Below are positions 11,950-25,728 of a stretch of 64,000 nt of DNA, piece by piece. The stretch's first letter is position 1. The number at the start of each line of letters is the position of its first letter. The translations under genes and the position numbers were made by a program. Source of the DNA: Pilaira anomala (Eukaryota > Mucoromycota > Mucoromycetes > Mucorales > Mucoraceae); assembly GCA_025716855.1 (NCBI GenBank), contig JAIXMQ010000031.1:186001-250000 (forward strand). Direction: 5' to 3'. The notes beneath the pieces were generated by a model that was not told the DNA's origin, ran no database searches, and worked only from the letters and a program-made list of their open reading frames with translations.

Positions 11950-12402
11950 AAGATGGGATAGTAAATATAGATGTAAATAAAATAAATATTTGAACCGAAT
12001 GGGACAAAGAGAGAAAGAGAGTCTTTTTTTTTTTTTTGCCTGAAATAAAAAGGCTGTCCTCACTCTATTTATAGTAAGAAATGTCTCAGTAGGAACTACA
12101 TAGATGTGGCCATTGTTTCATCTTTTTTTTTTAAAAAAAAAGGGAATTGTATACATTTCAGGGGAAAAGAAGGAACAAGATATATTACTATATCATTTAA
12201 TTTGCTTAAAAAGATGAAATAGTAACTTGATTACTGTCGATGCATTTCCTTTACTATAAAGTAACAACAAACAAAAAACAAGCGGAATTACAAAAGACTT
12301 ACAATTGACGTTGATGAAGTTGAGACTCAAAAAAAAAAAAACTCTTTTATTTTCCCATTTTTTCCTTTCTTCTTTTTTATTTTTTTCTTTAAGATATAAA
12401 AA
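11950..12402. other. Intergenic, no gene seen
   Basis: These 453 bp lie between the DDT-domain gene and the asparaginase gene. They contain several A and T runs and a pyrimidine-rich stretch just before the asparaginase ATG (12338-12391), which is probably its core promoter. Nothing else was recognised. Confidence 0.5.
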
Positions 12403-14860
12403 ATGTTGCCTACAGAAAATGCTTTACCTTCAAAAGAAAATTTAATATTTGACAATGCAGCAGTAGGTCACCAATTAGCTGCTGATCGTAACGACATGTT
12501 GGCTCCAGGTACATATATAAAAAGTTAATTTTTTTTTTCGATTTGCTGACTGAAAAATAAAAAAATAAAATACTAGACTTTTCCCGAGTTCTGGTGATTT
12601 ATACTGGTGGTACTATTGGTATGAAACATACACTAGAACACGGTTATATACCTGTAAGTTTTAAAGATACACATGTTCTATTTATTTTCATTTTTATTGA
12701 AATACAATAGCTTCCCAACTATCTTGCCGAATCATTATCAAAAGTAAAAAGATTTCATGACCCAACAAACGAAGATAGACCATCACTTTCTCGATGCTCT
12801 TCACACGACAGTTTAGATAGTTTAAACATAAACGAAAAGAATCATTCTAAACATGAATATGGTAGAGTCACAAACACCGTGAGAGCAATTGAACAAGAAG
12901 GTCCTAATAAAGGAAAACCAAAGACATTTAAATTACCAAGTCTTATTACTCCTGTTAGTTTATTTGGGAAAAAAATCAGGTAAAAAAATATATAGTTTTG
13001 AAAAAGAAAATTTTCTCACGATTGTAATTCATAAAATAAGATATTCCATTCTTGAATATGCACCTCTTTTAGATTCGTGTGACATTACAATGTCAGGTAA
13101 AAATATATGTATATACATTACTGTCAGAGATGAGATTAACATTATATGCGTCATATTTTTTTTTTACTTATAGATTGGGCTCGAGTTGCCTGTGATATTC
13201 AAGAAAATTATCAATTGTATGATGCATTTATTGTTTTACACGGTACAGATACAATGGCTTATACAGCAAGTGCTTTGAGTTTCATGTTGGAAGAGTTAGG
13301 AAAGACTGTGATCATCACAGGTTCTCAAGTACCTTTAACAGAAGTTAGAAACGATGCTGTAGAGAATTTATTAGGTGCTTTAACAATCGCAGGTCATTTT
13401 GTCATTCCAGAAGTAACTTTATATTTTGGTAAAAAGTTATATCGTGGTAATCGAACAAGTAAAATCAGTGCGGTCGACTTTGAAGCCTTTGATTCTCCCA
13501 ATATGTCATCACTCGTTGATGTTGGTATTAATATTGGTAATATGTACACTGATAAATACACAACAACATAACAAAATACTAAAAAAAAAAAAAAAAAAAT
13601 TCTATAGATGTAAAATGGCCTATCGTCCTTCGTCCAACTCAGATTGCAAAATTCACTGTAGCAAAGACATTAAACCCAAACGTTGGCTCACTTCGTTTAT
13701 TCCCAGGTATTAGCGATACAACCATTCGCGCCTTCTTGGCTCCACCACTTCAAGGTGTTGTACTCGAAACATTTGGTGCCGGTAATGCACCCGCACGTCC
13801 TTCATTACTCGCTGCATTAAAAGATGCAAGTGATCGTGGTGTAGTCATCGTCAATTGTACACAATGCCGTAAGGGCTTAGTCACCGATGCTTATGCTACT
13901 GGTAAACAACTTTCTGCAGTCGGTGTTGTTCCTGGCGCAGACATGACGCCTGAATGTGCATTAACTAAACTCTCTTACCTCTTGGGAAAAATACCAAATG
14001 ACCCTGTTCAAGTCCGTAAGATGATGACTCGAAACTTACGTGGTGAATTAACTGTACGTGCTCCATATCAAAGATTCAGTGCATCCAGTAACCGATCCAG
14101 TTTACTCGTCAATATCTTGATGAAGTTCTCTCGTGGTAAACTGATGGCTGAGCAAGACGAATATTTAAATATGTCGGTAGAGGAAGAAATGCTGGCTCAA
14201 AAGGCTTTGGCGCCTGTCTTACTTTGTTCTGCTGCTGCCGCAAATGACTTGGAAGGACTTCAATTGTTAGTAGAGGGGCTAGGTGAATTAATTAATGTAA
14301 ATTGTGTAGATTATGATGGCCGCGTACCGTTGCATGTTGCTTGTAAAGAAGGTCATTATAAAATTGTAGAGTATTTGTTATTACAGGGCGCCGCAATTCA
14401 TGTTAGAGATAGATCAGGACATACTCCTTTATTCAATGCAGTTATAGAAAAGCGTTTAGAAGTAGTTCGAATCTTGAGAGAGGCTGGTGCACATCTTGCA
14501 GAAAGCGAAACAAATGATGTGGGCCCTTTTTGGTTTAAAGCCGTCAAGAGTAATAACATAAAATGGATACAAGTAGCTCTTCATGCTGGTTTTGACGTAA
14601 ACTGGGCTGACCCTGTAGAAGGACGTCGTGCAATTGATATCGCTGTATGTGTTGGTAGATTATCCATGTTAAAGACATTATTAAGTGAACCAGGTGTACA
14701 AGTAAATACGATAGATAAATGGGGTGTCACCACTTTAGAAAAATTAGAAATGATCAAGCAACGATTACACTTAATGGACCCTTCGAAAGCTATATCTTTA
14801 AAGACTGTTCAAGAAATGGAATTATTGATCCAAAGTAAATTAACGAAACAAATAAACTGA
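12403..14860 (+). CDS. L-asparaginase type I with C-terminal ankyrin repeats
   Basis: Six exons join in frame: 12403-12508, 12577-12653, 12711-12979, 13041-13096, 13174-13536, 13608-14860 (707 aa). It hydrolyses L-asparagine to aspartate and ammonia. The first catalytic threonine motif is VIYTGGTIGM, the second is FIVLHGTDTMAYTASALSFM, followed by TGSQVPL. These are the two active-site signatures of the family. About 45 residues of Ser/Lys-rich insert lie between the first motif and YSILEYAPLLDSCDI. The C-terminal third holds ankyrin repeats (DYDGRVPLHVACKEGHYKIV, RDRSGHTPLFNAVIEKRLEV, and two weaker ones). This matches the cytosolic ASPG/60-kDa lysophospholipase-type architecture. No signal peptide is visible, so a cytosolic location is inferred. 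Confidence 0.94.
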
Positions 14861-15031
14861 TGTCACTGTGTAGTATTGGACGTCCGCCTACAGAACTTGT
14901 TGACTTTTTTTTTTTTTTTTGAAAAATAAAAAATAAAACACTTGTTTCCTTTCCTTAAAATAGATAATAGTAAATAAAGAAAAAACTTTTCTTGGCTTGG
15001 TCTTTTTTTTTTTTTTTTTACTCCATATAAA

Positions 15032-18000
15032 ATGAATCAACAAAACCCAAACATACCGAATAACCAGCAACAGCAGCAGCAACAGCAAAACCAACAACAG
15101 CAGCAGCAGCAAAACCAACAACAACAACAGTTGACAAACAATCTCAATCTTCAAAATGATGGAGCCAATGCCAACTGGAGAGAAGAATTAAACGTTCAAG
15201 ATAGAGCTCGTTTCGTCTCTCAATTGTATGTTTTATTCTATGCATGCTTTATACATTTTCAATCTAAATTCTGATCCTTTTTTTTTTTTAGAGGAAACGC
15301 TTTGAAACATTTATCACCTTCTACATCTGATAGCGATATTTTCGCAGCTGCTAAAAACTTTGAGTTAACTCTTTATACAAGATCAACAAGCAAGGTAAAT
15401 TAAAAAAGTTCATTCCTGTTTATAACTTATCTAACTTTTTTTTAAAAAAAAATAGAATCAATACATTCTGGCTTACGCGAGAAAATTTCATCAAATCAAA
15501 TTTCAACTTCAAAGTCAAAATGGTGGTGCACCGCTGTTAAACGATAGTCAATTGCAACTTAACTTAAATACAAACGCTGGAGGACAACAAATGTCACCAT
15601 TATTACAGCAACAGCAACAACAACAGCAACAACAACAACAGCAACAGCAACAACAACAGCAACAGCAACAACAGCAACAACAGCAACAACAACAAACAGC
15701 ATCACCTCAAGTCCAACCTGTGCAACAAATGCAAGGACTTTCATCGCCTTTAAATATGAACCAACCACAAAACATGGCAGGACAAAATCAAATGAGACCT
15801 AATATGTTTCAGCCAAATATGCTCCAAAATAGACCACCTCAACCGCAACAACAACAACAACAAGGCGGTGGTACGCCCACACAGCCTGTAACTCAGCCTC
15901 AACAGCAGCAACCAACCCAACAACAGGTACAACAACAAGCACAACAAGCTCAAATGTTGGCATTACAAAGAACTGCTGCACAAGCAATGGCAGCCGCAGC
16001 GGCTGCAGGCAACAATGGTGCAACAGGTACCAATACCGCAGCTCAAATTGCAGCTAATGCAAATACTGCTCAACAACAAATTCCAGTTAATATACTTCAA
16101 AGCTTGAATATGGGTAACGTAAACCAAGCTACATTATCCATGTCTCCTAGACAATTTCAAGTTTATTTAGCTCGTCAAATTGCTATGCATCAAGGTACAA
16201 ACGGTCAACCAGGTCAAACTTCTCAACAAGGTACTCCACAACAACAACAACAAGCCGGTACTCCTCAATTCACTCAAAATAATACTCCAGATTCGAATAA
16301 TATGATGAATATGAATATACCGAATAATACGAACCCTAATTTTCGTCCTCCTGTCTCTGGCGTCAATGCATCTGGTTCCCCTATGCAAGCTAATAATTTC
16401 ATTGGTGTAAGTAATATATCTTGTATTCTTTTATATCATATTAATTAGGTATCTTTTTTTTTTATTTTTTCTAGCAAAATCAAACGATGGGTCAACAACA
16501 ATTAAATCCGGAATTATTGATGCAGCATTTACAAGCACAACAGGTTCAGGCTCAACAAGCTCAGGCTCAAAAGCAAGCTCAACAGCAGTTGGCTCAACAA
16601 CAGGCTCAGCAATTAGCTCAGCAACAGGCTCAACAAGCTCAACAGGCCCAACAGGCCCAACAAGCTCAACAGCAACAACAGGCTCAACAAGCTCAGCAAT
16701 TAGCTCAACAACAGCAACAGGCTCAATTGGCTCAGCAACAAGCTCAACAAGCTCAATTGGCTCAACAACAACAACAGGCTCAATTAGCTCAGCAACAACA
16801 ACAAGCTCAGTTGGCTCAACAGCAGCAGCAAATGGCTCAACAACAACAACAGCAGCAACAGCAACAACAGTCTGCTTCTCAAACACCACAACAGCAGCAA
16901 ACACCTAATTCTTCTCCAGCTACTTTACCAAATGGTAGTCCAGCAGTAGGAGGTGGTACACAAGCTCCTGGAGCAGCGCGTGCAATTAGTTATCAACAAA
17001 GAACTGCTGCCGCTGGTATTGTAACTCAAATGGATGAAAGTATTCGTAGTACACGAGGTAAGCACATATATTTTATGCAAAAAAAAATAAAAAAAATAAA
17101 AAGCTCACTTATTCACTCCCCCAAAAAAAATTATATAGTACGTGGTAACCCAATTGAAGGACTATCAGAACAAGAAAAGACGGCAATTCGAGAACATACA
17201 GCACTGATGAAACCAATGTATGATAAAATCGATAGTTTATTACCTGTCTTTTTAGCTCTTACTTCGAATATGGAAGCCACAAGACGTTTAATCTTGATGA
17301 AGTATATGTTTGAAGATCAATTATCCATGTTGGGTCAGAATAAATATGTTATCACCTTGGAACATTTGACAAAGTTAAAGGAACAGTTTAGTGGCTATTT
17401 CTCTTGGGTTCGTAATGCGGTGGGTGCTCCTAATCAACCAAGTCTTGGTCCTCAGGATGGTCAACAGGGCGAAGGACAACAACTTGCTCAACAAAATCAA
17501 CAACAGCAGCAACAGCAACAAGCTCAACAGCAGGCTCAGGCTCAACAGCAGACTCAGCAACAAGCCCAGCAACAGGCTCAGCAACAAGCACAGCAACAAG
17601 CTCAACAACAAGCACAGCAACAAGCTCAACAACAGGCTCAACAACAGGCTCAGCAACAGGCTCAGCATCAACAAGCTCAAGCCAAGACTCAATTACAGGT
17701 TCAACAGCAAGCACAACAACAAGCTCAGCAGTTGGCCCATCAACAAGCGCAGGCTCAACAAGCTCAACAACAACGTCAGCAAAGTAGTACGCCTCAAATG
17801 GCTCGTGTTCCAACGCCTCAGCTTGTAGATGCCTCATTACCTCATAATAACTCTGCTACATCTACGCCCACGTTATCTAACGCAGGTCCTACAGTAGGTA
17901 TGAAGCATAGCAGTATGGACTTAAAATTACCACCTTCCAAGAAACGACGAGCCAACCAGTCATCACCTGTACCTACACCACAACAACGAGCATCACCTAC

Positions 18001-19270
18001 ACCTCAACAAAGATTACAAGCGCCTAGTCCAAATACAGTCAGTAGTCCTGTAAGTACTGTAGGTACACCTAGTCAAATGGTGGATTTGACACGTACACCA
18101 CCACCACCACCGCCGTCAAATGCTGCGGTAGCAGCACAATCAACACAAACAAATAATGAAGAAAATGCAAGTGAACCCATGGCCAATCCGGCTGCAGTGA
18201 TTACTGCAGCTAGTCAAGCCAATATGACCTTGAGTCAAAGACAAGCACAATCTCAAATGATATACCAAGCCGCGATCGCTAGTGGACTCTCTCCTCAGAT
18301 CGTCAATTTATTACCCCCTCGTGCCTTACAATGTAGTTGGTTGTTACAACAATCAGCTCAAAATCGTATTACTCTTACACCTTCGCAACAACAACAAATT
18401 CGTGCCATGTTGACTGAACGTGTTGAAGCTGTCAAAGCACAATTAGCAAAACAACAAATGGGTGAGTCTCAAAATCAAAATCAACAGCAACCACACCAGC
18501 AACAACAACAACAACAACAAACACATGTCCAAGCTTCTCAAGGGGGTGTACATCCACCTGTGGGTGGAATAAATACAATCGATCTTACAGGAACTGAAAG
18601 ACCAGTAGATATAAAGACTGAACCTGTTCAACAAACGTCACAAATGATGCATATTTTACAACAACAACAACAGCAACAACATCATCTACAACAGCAACAA
18701 CAACAATATCATCAACAACAACAGCAACAACAACAACAACAAAAACTGCAACAACAACTGCAGCAACAACAACAACTGCAATTGCAACAGCAACAGCAGC
18801 AACAACAGCAACAAGTGCAACAACCATTACAATCGTTGCAACATTCTCAAACTAAATTAACACCTGTTCAATCACCAAGACCTACTGCAGTTGCATTAAG
18901 ACCTGGCATGGGACCCGATGACAAGATAATGAATACAAAATTATATACAAATGATGTATTAAAGGATGTAGCTGCAATTTTAGCATCTGCAGATCGACCT
19001 AAACAAGAGGAAGAGCATGTATTACGAGTGATACCCGAAACTACTCGTACTACATTATTATTTGAACCTTATACAATTCAATTTGATGATGCGGAAAAAG
19101 AAGAGGAGGAAGAGGAAGTCAACTTGAAATTAGAACAAAACATGACTAACACATGGTATGAAGTAGGTATGGAAACAGGTGTACCCAGTCTTAGTGAAGT
19201 TATGCCAGGGTTCTTTTGGGATGATTCTTCTGATGTCTTTTGTTTATCACAACAAAAGATTTTTTCATAA
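15032..19270 (+). CDS. MED15: Mediator tail subunit MED15 (Gal11-like), glutamine-rich
   Basis: Five exons join in frame: 15032-15225, 15292-15394, 15456-16406, 16475-17057, 17139-19270 (1320 aa). The KIX domain spans about residues 44-125 (WREELNVQDRARFVSQLGNA, then FAAAKNFELTLYTRSTSKNQ). It is the activator-binding module of the RNA polymerase II mediator tail. It is followed by a pure Q tract, several hundred residues of QQAQQ-type repeats in two blocks (16540-16870 and 17460-17780), and a conserved middle region (ALMKPMYDKIDSLLPVFLAL). A Lys/Arg-rich segment (PPSKKRRANQ) and further Q tracts come next, before an acidic C-terminal region ending with WDDSSDVFCLSQQKIF. Size and composition exceed most family members. 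Opposite-strand ORFs here are mirror images of the repeats. Confidence 0.93.
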
Positions 19271-19440
19271 ATAAATAAAAACTGTAAAATATGGAACAAC
19301 TGTAATTTTGGGTTATTAAGGTTATTAAAATATGCTGTGTTGTGTGAATGTTTTAGAGAAAAGGAAAAGGCTAAGGGATCAACGTAGTATGTTTGACACT
19401 ATATATTGCCATACTTCCAGTTTGGATGAGCAAGTAAGCA

Positions 19441-20330
19441 TAAAGTGAGACAAAGGTTCTATAGACATAATTCGATCAATAATATGATCCCTAAGTCCTA
19501 TTATTGTCAATCTTGATTTCGGTTCTCTTCCCCAAAGTACTCAAAACGATATTCATCTGAAAAGATTATTCAATCAATTGATGGTACTCATTTCTCTGAA
19601 TCCTCTAATATTCCTGTGAAACTGATGGCTCATACTGATGATATCATTTCTCTTTTAAAATCACCTGTTAACTTAAACAAACCTCATGACATCTATCAAT
19701 ATACTCTCTCGGTTTCAGTGCACGAATCAACTTTAACAAGACTGAGGTTATATCTCTTTCATATGCATCCCCAATATATGATAGTAGTAATTGGAGATCG
19801 GCTCTCATCTCTTTGAATATATCATTCTGACATGATCTTCGCTATCCTTTCCCAGTTGTATATTTTGGCTTCCCTTTTGTTCCTCAGGTCAGCAATGTGA
19901 TACTTTTCTTGAGAAACTTCTGGATGTGGTCGTTGATTTCTATCAGTCTGAAGTAGATCAACTGTGGTGAAAACTCTTATTCTCGATAAACTTTGACATA
20001 CTCGACAAACTTTGACAGTATATCCGCTAAGTTCTTCAAGCCAGTACAATCAGTTATCTCCAATTTTTGTTAGTTTTATGTTTTTTTTCTGAAAATTAGC
20101 TTTCACACTACCTGCCTATCTAGTTCTCTCAGATGTTTAGGGTCAAAACATCTTATGATTCAGCAATCTGTCCTTCAATTACGCTGTTTACAGCCTTTTC
20201 TTCCTATTTTTAAAGATGATTTTCAACCTAATTCTGCTATTAGTGGATACATTGCTCTTTCACAAAGCAGTTCTAGGCTTTTGTTCTTTAGAGGTGTAAA
20301 TGGATTGTGTAACAAGATGAATTAAAAGGG
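19441..20330 (+). mobile_element. Decayed LINE (non-LTR retrotransposon) reverse-transcriptase remnant
   Basis: The top strand shows pieces of a LINE reverse transcriptase in more than one frame with stops. Near 19624 there is MAHTDDIISLLKSP, a damaged version of the YADD active-site region. Near 19955 a segment reads STVVKTLILDKL, resembling the conserved post-RT segment of L1-like elements. Near 20160 it reads QSVLQLRCLQPFLPIF. Gaps, stops and frame changes show that it is dead. The 5' region, endonuclease and poly-A tail were not found, so the limits are approximate. Confidence 0.6.
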
Positions 20331-21785
20331 GAGCATTATGAGAGGCAAAAAAGTTCTTTTTAAATAACCGGGAGACACCTCACTTAGTCCTCGCCAACTT
20401 CTTATGATATAAAGAATAATGCACAAACAATCTTTATCAAGTAGTATCCTATAAAACATATTCTGTAATAGTTAAGAGTTTGTTTTTTTTTTTCTGTATA
20501 ATAAAAAGAGCGTAAATGCATAATATTTCAAGGTGTGATCTAAGCAGGTCAGACCCTTTTATATCGTTTCTATAGGATATGTCACAATTTAGAATTCCAT
20601 TTTTATATACTCAACACTTTATTTTAATACAAGTTTTATTTCATTTTATTATGTTCCCTTTTCATCATAATAACTTGTAAAAAAAAAAGCCTTGAATTAT
20701 TTAGCAGCAGCAGCGGAAGCAGCATCAGATGAATTAAAAAGAGCTCTGATTCAACTCGTCATTGAATTTCTGAATGCATAAAATAAAAATATAAAAAAAA
20801 AATATGCTTCGTGGTTCATTCTATGGCTTATTTAAATGATGGGGAACGTGTATATATTTCGTTTAACTGTCATTCTCCCTATATATTACCAATAAACTTT
20901 TTTGAAATGATCAAAATAAATATCATTCATATAAACAAATAAATAAATAAAGTGTTTCTGAAAAAAAAAAAAAAAAAATGTGTAAAGTGTTAAGAATGTT
21001 CACATCAATGTATGTATCACGCTAGTGTGTTTTTATGTGTGTACTACTTACTTTTATTTCTGTCTATAACATGAAAGGGATCTGTGCATATAAAACAAAA
21101 TACAGTAATAGAAAAAAAAACAAGGGATAAACTTGTACTAAAAAAAAAAAGAAGAGCTCCTTTGAAATATTCAGTAGTTTATTCATTTGTTTTATGTTCA
21201 AACGAATCATATATATTATTCTTTTTTTCTGAATTGTATGTGTAGCTGTTGTGAATGTGAATATGAATTTATTGTCAATGCGTTTTTACAACTTTTTTTT
21301 TTTTTTGTGTTGTATATTTGAGTTTAAATTATTTAATTTTTTTTTTTTACCAGAGGTGTTTTTTTTGTGGTCAATTCCACAATCTATTCATAAACTAATT
21401 GCGCCACCTTTCGGTCAAGATATTATTAAAAGGTATATGTAGTGCTTTATGCTGTACCACTGTCTGGACGAATAAAATGAGAGAAGAAATAGAGTAAACT
21501 CCCTTGTGAAGGAGTATATTATAAGTAGAGAGGCTGTGGACAACCCTCTCACTCTTTTAGGCTTGATGTATTAGGAGGATGAAAAAGGGGTTATGCGAAG
21601 CAAATCAAATCAAATTTATATCATCTAATAAGATTTCGTTGTTTTATATAACTTGCTGTTGTAATAAATCCATGTAGGGAGCTATGTAATTTATATAAAT
21701 ACTACTGGTATTTTTCTTTGGTATTTTTTTTTTTTTTTTTTTTTTTTATATATATATAATTTTCTGTATCAAACTATAAAAAAAA
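20331..21785. other. Gene-poor AT-rich stretch
   Basis: I see no supported gene here. The stretch has many A and T runs and short stop-rich ORFs. Its right end (about 21700-21785), with T runs and a TATATATATA stretch near 21750, is probably the promoter of the following secreted-protein gene. Confidence 0.45.
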
Positions 21786-22273
21786 ATGAATAAAATTCTC
21801 TACCTTGTATTACTCTTCGTTACTTTATTCTCTTGTATTCAAAAAACAGAAGCACGTCCATTACGCCTCGTACAAGCCGCTACCAAGACATTACTTTCAA
21901 TTCTTGGTCAAGCTACTTATTATGACGTTGAATCTGGCCTCGGATCTTGTGGAACACAAAGTAGTCATGATGAACCTGTTGTAGCTGTCAACTATATTCA
22001 AATGAAAAACGGTGCCAACCCAAATAAAAATCCTCTCTGTCACAAAAAAGTTAAAATCAACGGCCCTAAAGGAAAGGAAGTTATGGCTAACATTGTAGAT
22101 ACTTGTCCTGGTTGTAACAAGGGCTGTTTAGATATGTCCATGTCTTGTAAGTAAACTTCCACTTTTTATTTTACTTATTTTACTAATTGGTTATGCTTGT
22201 TTATTTAGTATTTGAACAAGTTTGTGGTGACTTATCATTAGGTGTCTGTAAAATTAACTGGGATTTTGTCTAA
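21786..22273 (+). CDS. Small secreted double-psi beta-barrel (RlpA/expansin-like) protein
   Basis: Two exons join in frame: 21786-22146 and 22209-22273 (141 aa). The N-terminus MNKILYLVLLFVTLFSCIQK is a signal peptide with likely cleavage near TEA/RP. The mature part is a double-psi beta-barrel: GQATYYDVESGLGSCGTQSS, then VVAVNYIQM, CHKKVKI, VDTCPGCNKGCLDMS and VCKINWDFV. The conserved Cys pairs and the VDxCPGC...LDMS motif place it with fungal RlpA-like, barwin-related and expansin-like small proteins. Its exact substrate is unknown. A cell-wall or extracellular role is inferred from secretion and fold. It stands alone between two gene-poor regions. Confidence 0.88.
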
Positions 22274-25200
22274 ATACCTTTTTTTTTTTGCAATCTTTTT
22301 CTCATTCTCACTCTCACTCTAATGAGAAAAATGTTGCTTCAACACCGAAAAAGAAATCAAAAAAATGTAAAATTAGAATTGCCATAAAAAAAAACTTTTA
22401 ATGGTGTAAAGCTTATACCTGTTCTTGTCACACACCCTCTCCATATATAGTATATATTACCATCATCGCCTCTTTTATATATTAACTTGCCACTCATACC
22501 TTCTCTCACATCATTAAAAAATTTTTTTTGTCATCACAGTATTCATTCAATAAACTGTTATATCTTGAAAGGGATATAAAATAAACCAATGTTACGTAAT
22601 GCGTTTAATAATAGTTTGAGGTATTTATTTGTCAAACGTGTGTTGCATATGTAACTAGCGTTATATTCTGTCCTAAAAAAAAATTATTATCGCTGTATGC
22701 ATATGCTGATTGAAGATCGAAGAAAACCTTTATTTTTCAAAAAAAAATGTGATATATATATTTACATAATACACTCACATCGTATATGTATTTATTTTAG
22801 CACAACTTTAGCTGCGGGATATGAATGTGAGCTGATTAAACTTTAACACATGATATGAATCTCATTGTTGATTATACACTTTCTATGCATAATTGGAGCC
22901 CTTGATTCTGATGCATCGCAATCGTCTGTTATTGTGAAGCATAAATAGATTCTATCATGGCTTTATACAATTTAAATTTCAAGAAAATAAAAATAAAACG
23001 ATAGGAATGAATCGATAAAAATCTTGGAACGTAATATTAAAAATATGAGTGTAAAAATAAATAAAATAAAAGGAATGTCAGAAACTGCTTTTCGGGAAAC
23101 TGATTGAACTTTTTCAAAGTCGTACATTTTTTTTTGGAAGGAAAAAGCTGTAAAGATCAAAATTATATGAAAAGCGACTCTACTGACATTTTCTTGCTGT
23201 AGTACATAAATCACAATTACTTTGAAATAAAGGGGGGAAATTTTTATTAAGTAGAAACCATGAACAACAATTCCAGTTTGGGTAAATGCAAGTGTGAGTC
23301 TTTCAGCTCGATATTATTAAGGCTTTTTTTCTCCCACTTTTATTTTTACAGACTACGAGTCTTCTACTCATAATATATGTATATTAAGTTCCCCATTATA
23401 TTGATCATTATTTCAGAAAGACCGGGGTCTTATCGTGTGCTTTTTAAGTCTGATTTCTATATATCCAAGAAGTGTTACCCCCAATTTACCCTCCTCTTTT
23501 TCTTTCTTCCATTCGATTTATATCATTTATGTCACGCGCTGAAGATACTTTGATTGAATAACTTGATTTTTTACTGTATAATAATATGCAACCTCTTAAG
23601 CATGTCTGCAGGAATAATCTAAAAGCACAATTTCTTTTGACCAGTAATAATCAATTATACTTTCTTAGGAAAGGTCCGTATTTGTTCATTGAATTTATTT
23701 GTACTCCTTCTACGCTTTCCGTATAACTAACAGATACAGTCAGAACACTCCCATTATTCTTTTTGCATTTTAGCTATATTATCTTGTGATAAGAAACATA
23801 TATCTCTGGAGTAAAGAAAATGTATTTAATTTACATACAGCGTATGTAACTAAACATATTTCCATTGTAATTTTCTTATTTAACAATAGTGTTTGTATTA
23901 GAATATCTTAATAAGGAAATAAAGAGTCTTTTTATTTTACATGGCATATGCCTACAAAACCATTCAAAATTGTTATAATGAGGTGTTTCCCCTTATTTTT
24001 ACTAAACCTTATGCCAATAAGCTACTTGACCTTGTTAAAACAATAAAGACCGACCCTTTTTTTTTTTTCTCTTTCTTACGTTGAGTAGAAACTTTATAAC
24101 AAAATAAGAGAAACCAGTATATATTCCAATCAACCGATTTATGGTTCTGCGCATATATTATATATATAGTTTAAAAGAATAGAAAGGCTTGAATCAAAAT
24201 ACCTCCAACATGCACACAGCCGAAAACTTTATTTTATATACTTCCTTTTAACCTTTTCTATTTGTTGTTCAAATTGAAATAGCTTACGTATCTTATAGTG
24301 TACTGTATACGGGCATGTATCAGACTATTGAAGTCTATCATGCTGCTAGGTTAGAATGCCCTTAATAAACTTTTTCTTATTAGTTAAACGTGCAGATAAT
24401 ATATATGTATATATATATATATAATTGTTTAAAATTGGTTTTAAAAGGTATTTTACTTATTTTTCTTTCGGAACTATTACTTTTAAAAGAAAGTAACGTT
24501 ACGGGAAGGGGTACATTGCCCTGAAATCTTATTTTCTTCAATTTTCTTCGCCTTCTACTGTTAAGGTTCATAAATACAGTTTTTTTTTTCTTTTTCGCGG
24601 TCTTAAGAAAGCTAGATAATAAATCAAGAACAGAGTTATCCGCATGTTCACACACCTTTTTTTTTTTATTATTATTATTACTTTTTCAAGACTCTAGGGA
24701 TAAATAGGGATATCTAAACTATAACAAATTGTGTCCTTACTCCTGTGACAACATCAATTGTTTTTTAAAATATAACTGATACTTATATATCATATCTATC
24801 GCTTGTGGGTTACTTGAGTGATTTTGACTCAAAGTTGTCATTCCTGTCCATTTTAGATTATCCTATTTGGGTTACTCGTACATTACATTATAAATTTGTG
24901 TTGGAATGATTAATGACATCCAAAGTGGATAAGAATGAATCTGTACAATTCTTCAAAGCACATATTTTTTCTATATTACTTGTCAAACTACGACAGAATT
25001 GAAAGTCATTTAAATTTGATAATACCAATTTAAGCCAATAAACCCAATGATCTGGTAATCATATTTCTGAATTCTTCAAATTCAATCATGTCAATTTGAA
25101 TTGGTTGGATACAAAATTAAAGCATAACCACTTGGGGGAATCAACAAAAACTTTCAAAAAACTAAAGTCTGATGTACTATAAGTTTATGCAAAATTTGTA

Positions 25201-25728
25201 TACTCTCGAATGTTGAAATAGCATTGCCTGCTCAATTCTATTAATGCTTTTTGCTTGTTTGCTAAAATACAAACTACTATAAAATATGTTTCGACTAAGC
25301 ATACATCGCACTTTAAGCTTCAAGTAAACATAACAGTACTATGCATATCACCTTTTTTTTTATCTCGATAAATACCCGGATTGTTTACAACGTTTGTGTC
25401 TGCTGGTTTAGTGTCCGCCTTAATTATTCACCACCACTGTTTTTGGCTAAAAACACCCAGAAACTGGGGCGATAACCTTTTTTTTTTTGTTTCACTACAA
25501 GATATTCTTTTTCCTTCCTTATAACACAGAGGTACCAAGATTTCCTTTTCCTTATATGATACCCTGTTTATATCAGATATTGTATTAAACCCGTAACTCA
25601 CTAATAGACCGAAACGACGACTTTTTGTTAAAAAAAAAAAGATGTATTTTTAGAGTTGAAAATGTGGAATAAATAAAAAAAAATGTGTCTATTTGATAAT
25701 ATAGGTATTTTGTAACAGATGCGTTGAT
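22274..25728. other. Long gene-poor stretch
   Basis: Nearly 3.5 kb show no supported gene on either strand. The longest ORFs are compositionally trivial (T-rich or Lys-rich). A 47-codon ORF beginning at 23941 (MAYAYKTIQNCYNEVFP...) has coding-like composition at first but ends in a Phe run and is not recognised. Old mobile-element debris is possible but cannot be shown. Confidence 0.4.

Noticed and set aside
15559..19299. Long opposite-strand ORFs rich in Leu, Val, Ala or Cys over the MED15 and EH-like genes
   Set aside because: They are mirror images of glutamine/alanine codon repeats (CAA/CAG/GCT) and have no independent coding signal.
22274..25728. Search for a CRISPR array, rRNA, snRNA or further tRNA in the long empty stretch
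   Set aside because: No regularly spaced repeats, conserved RNA motifs or B boxes were found; CRISPR is not expected in a nuclear fungal genome.
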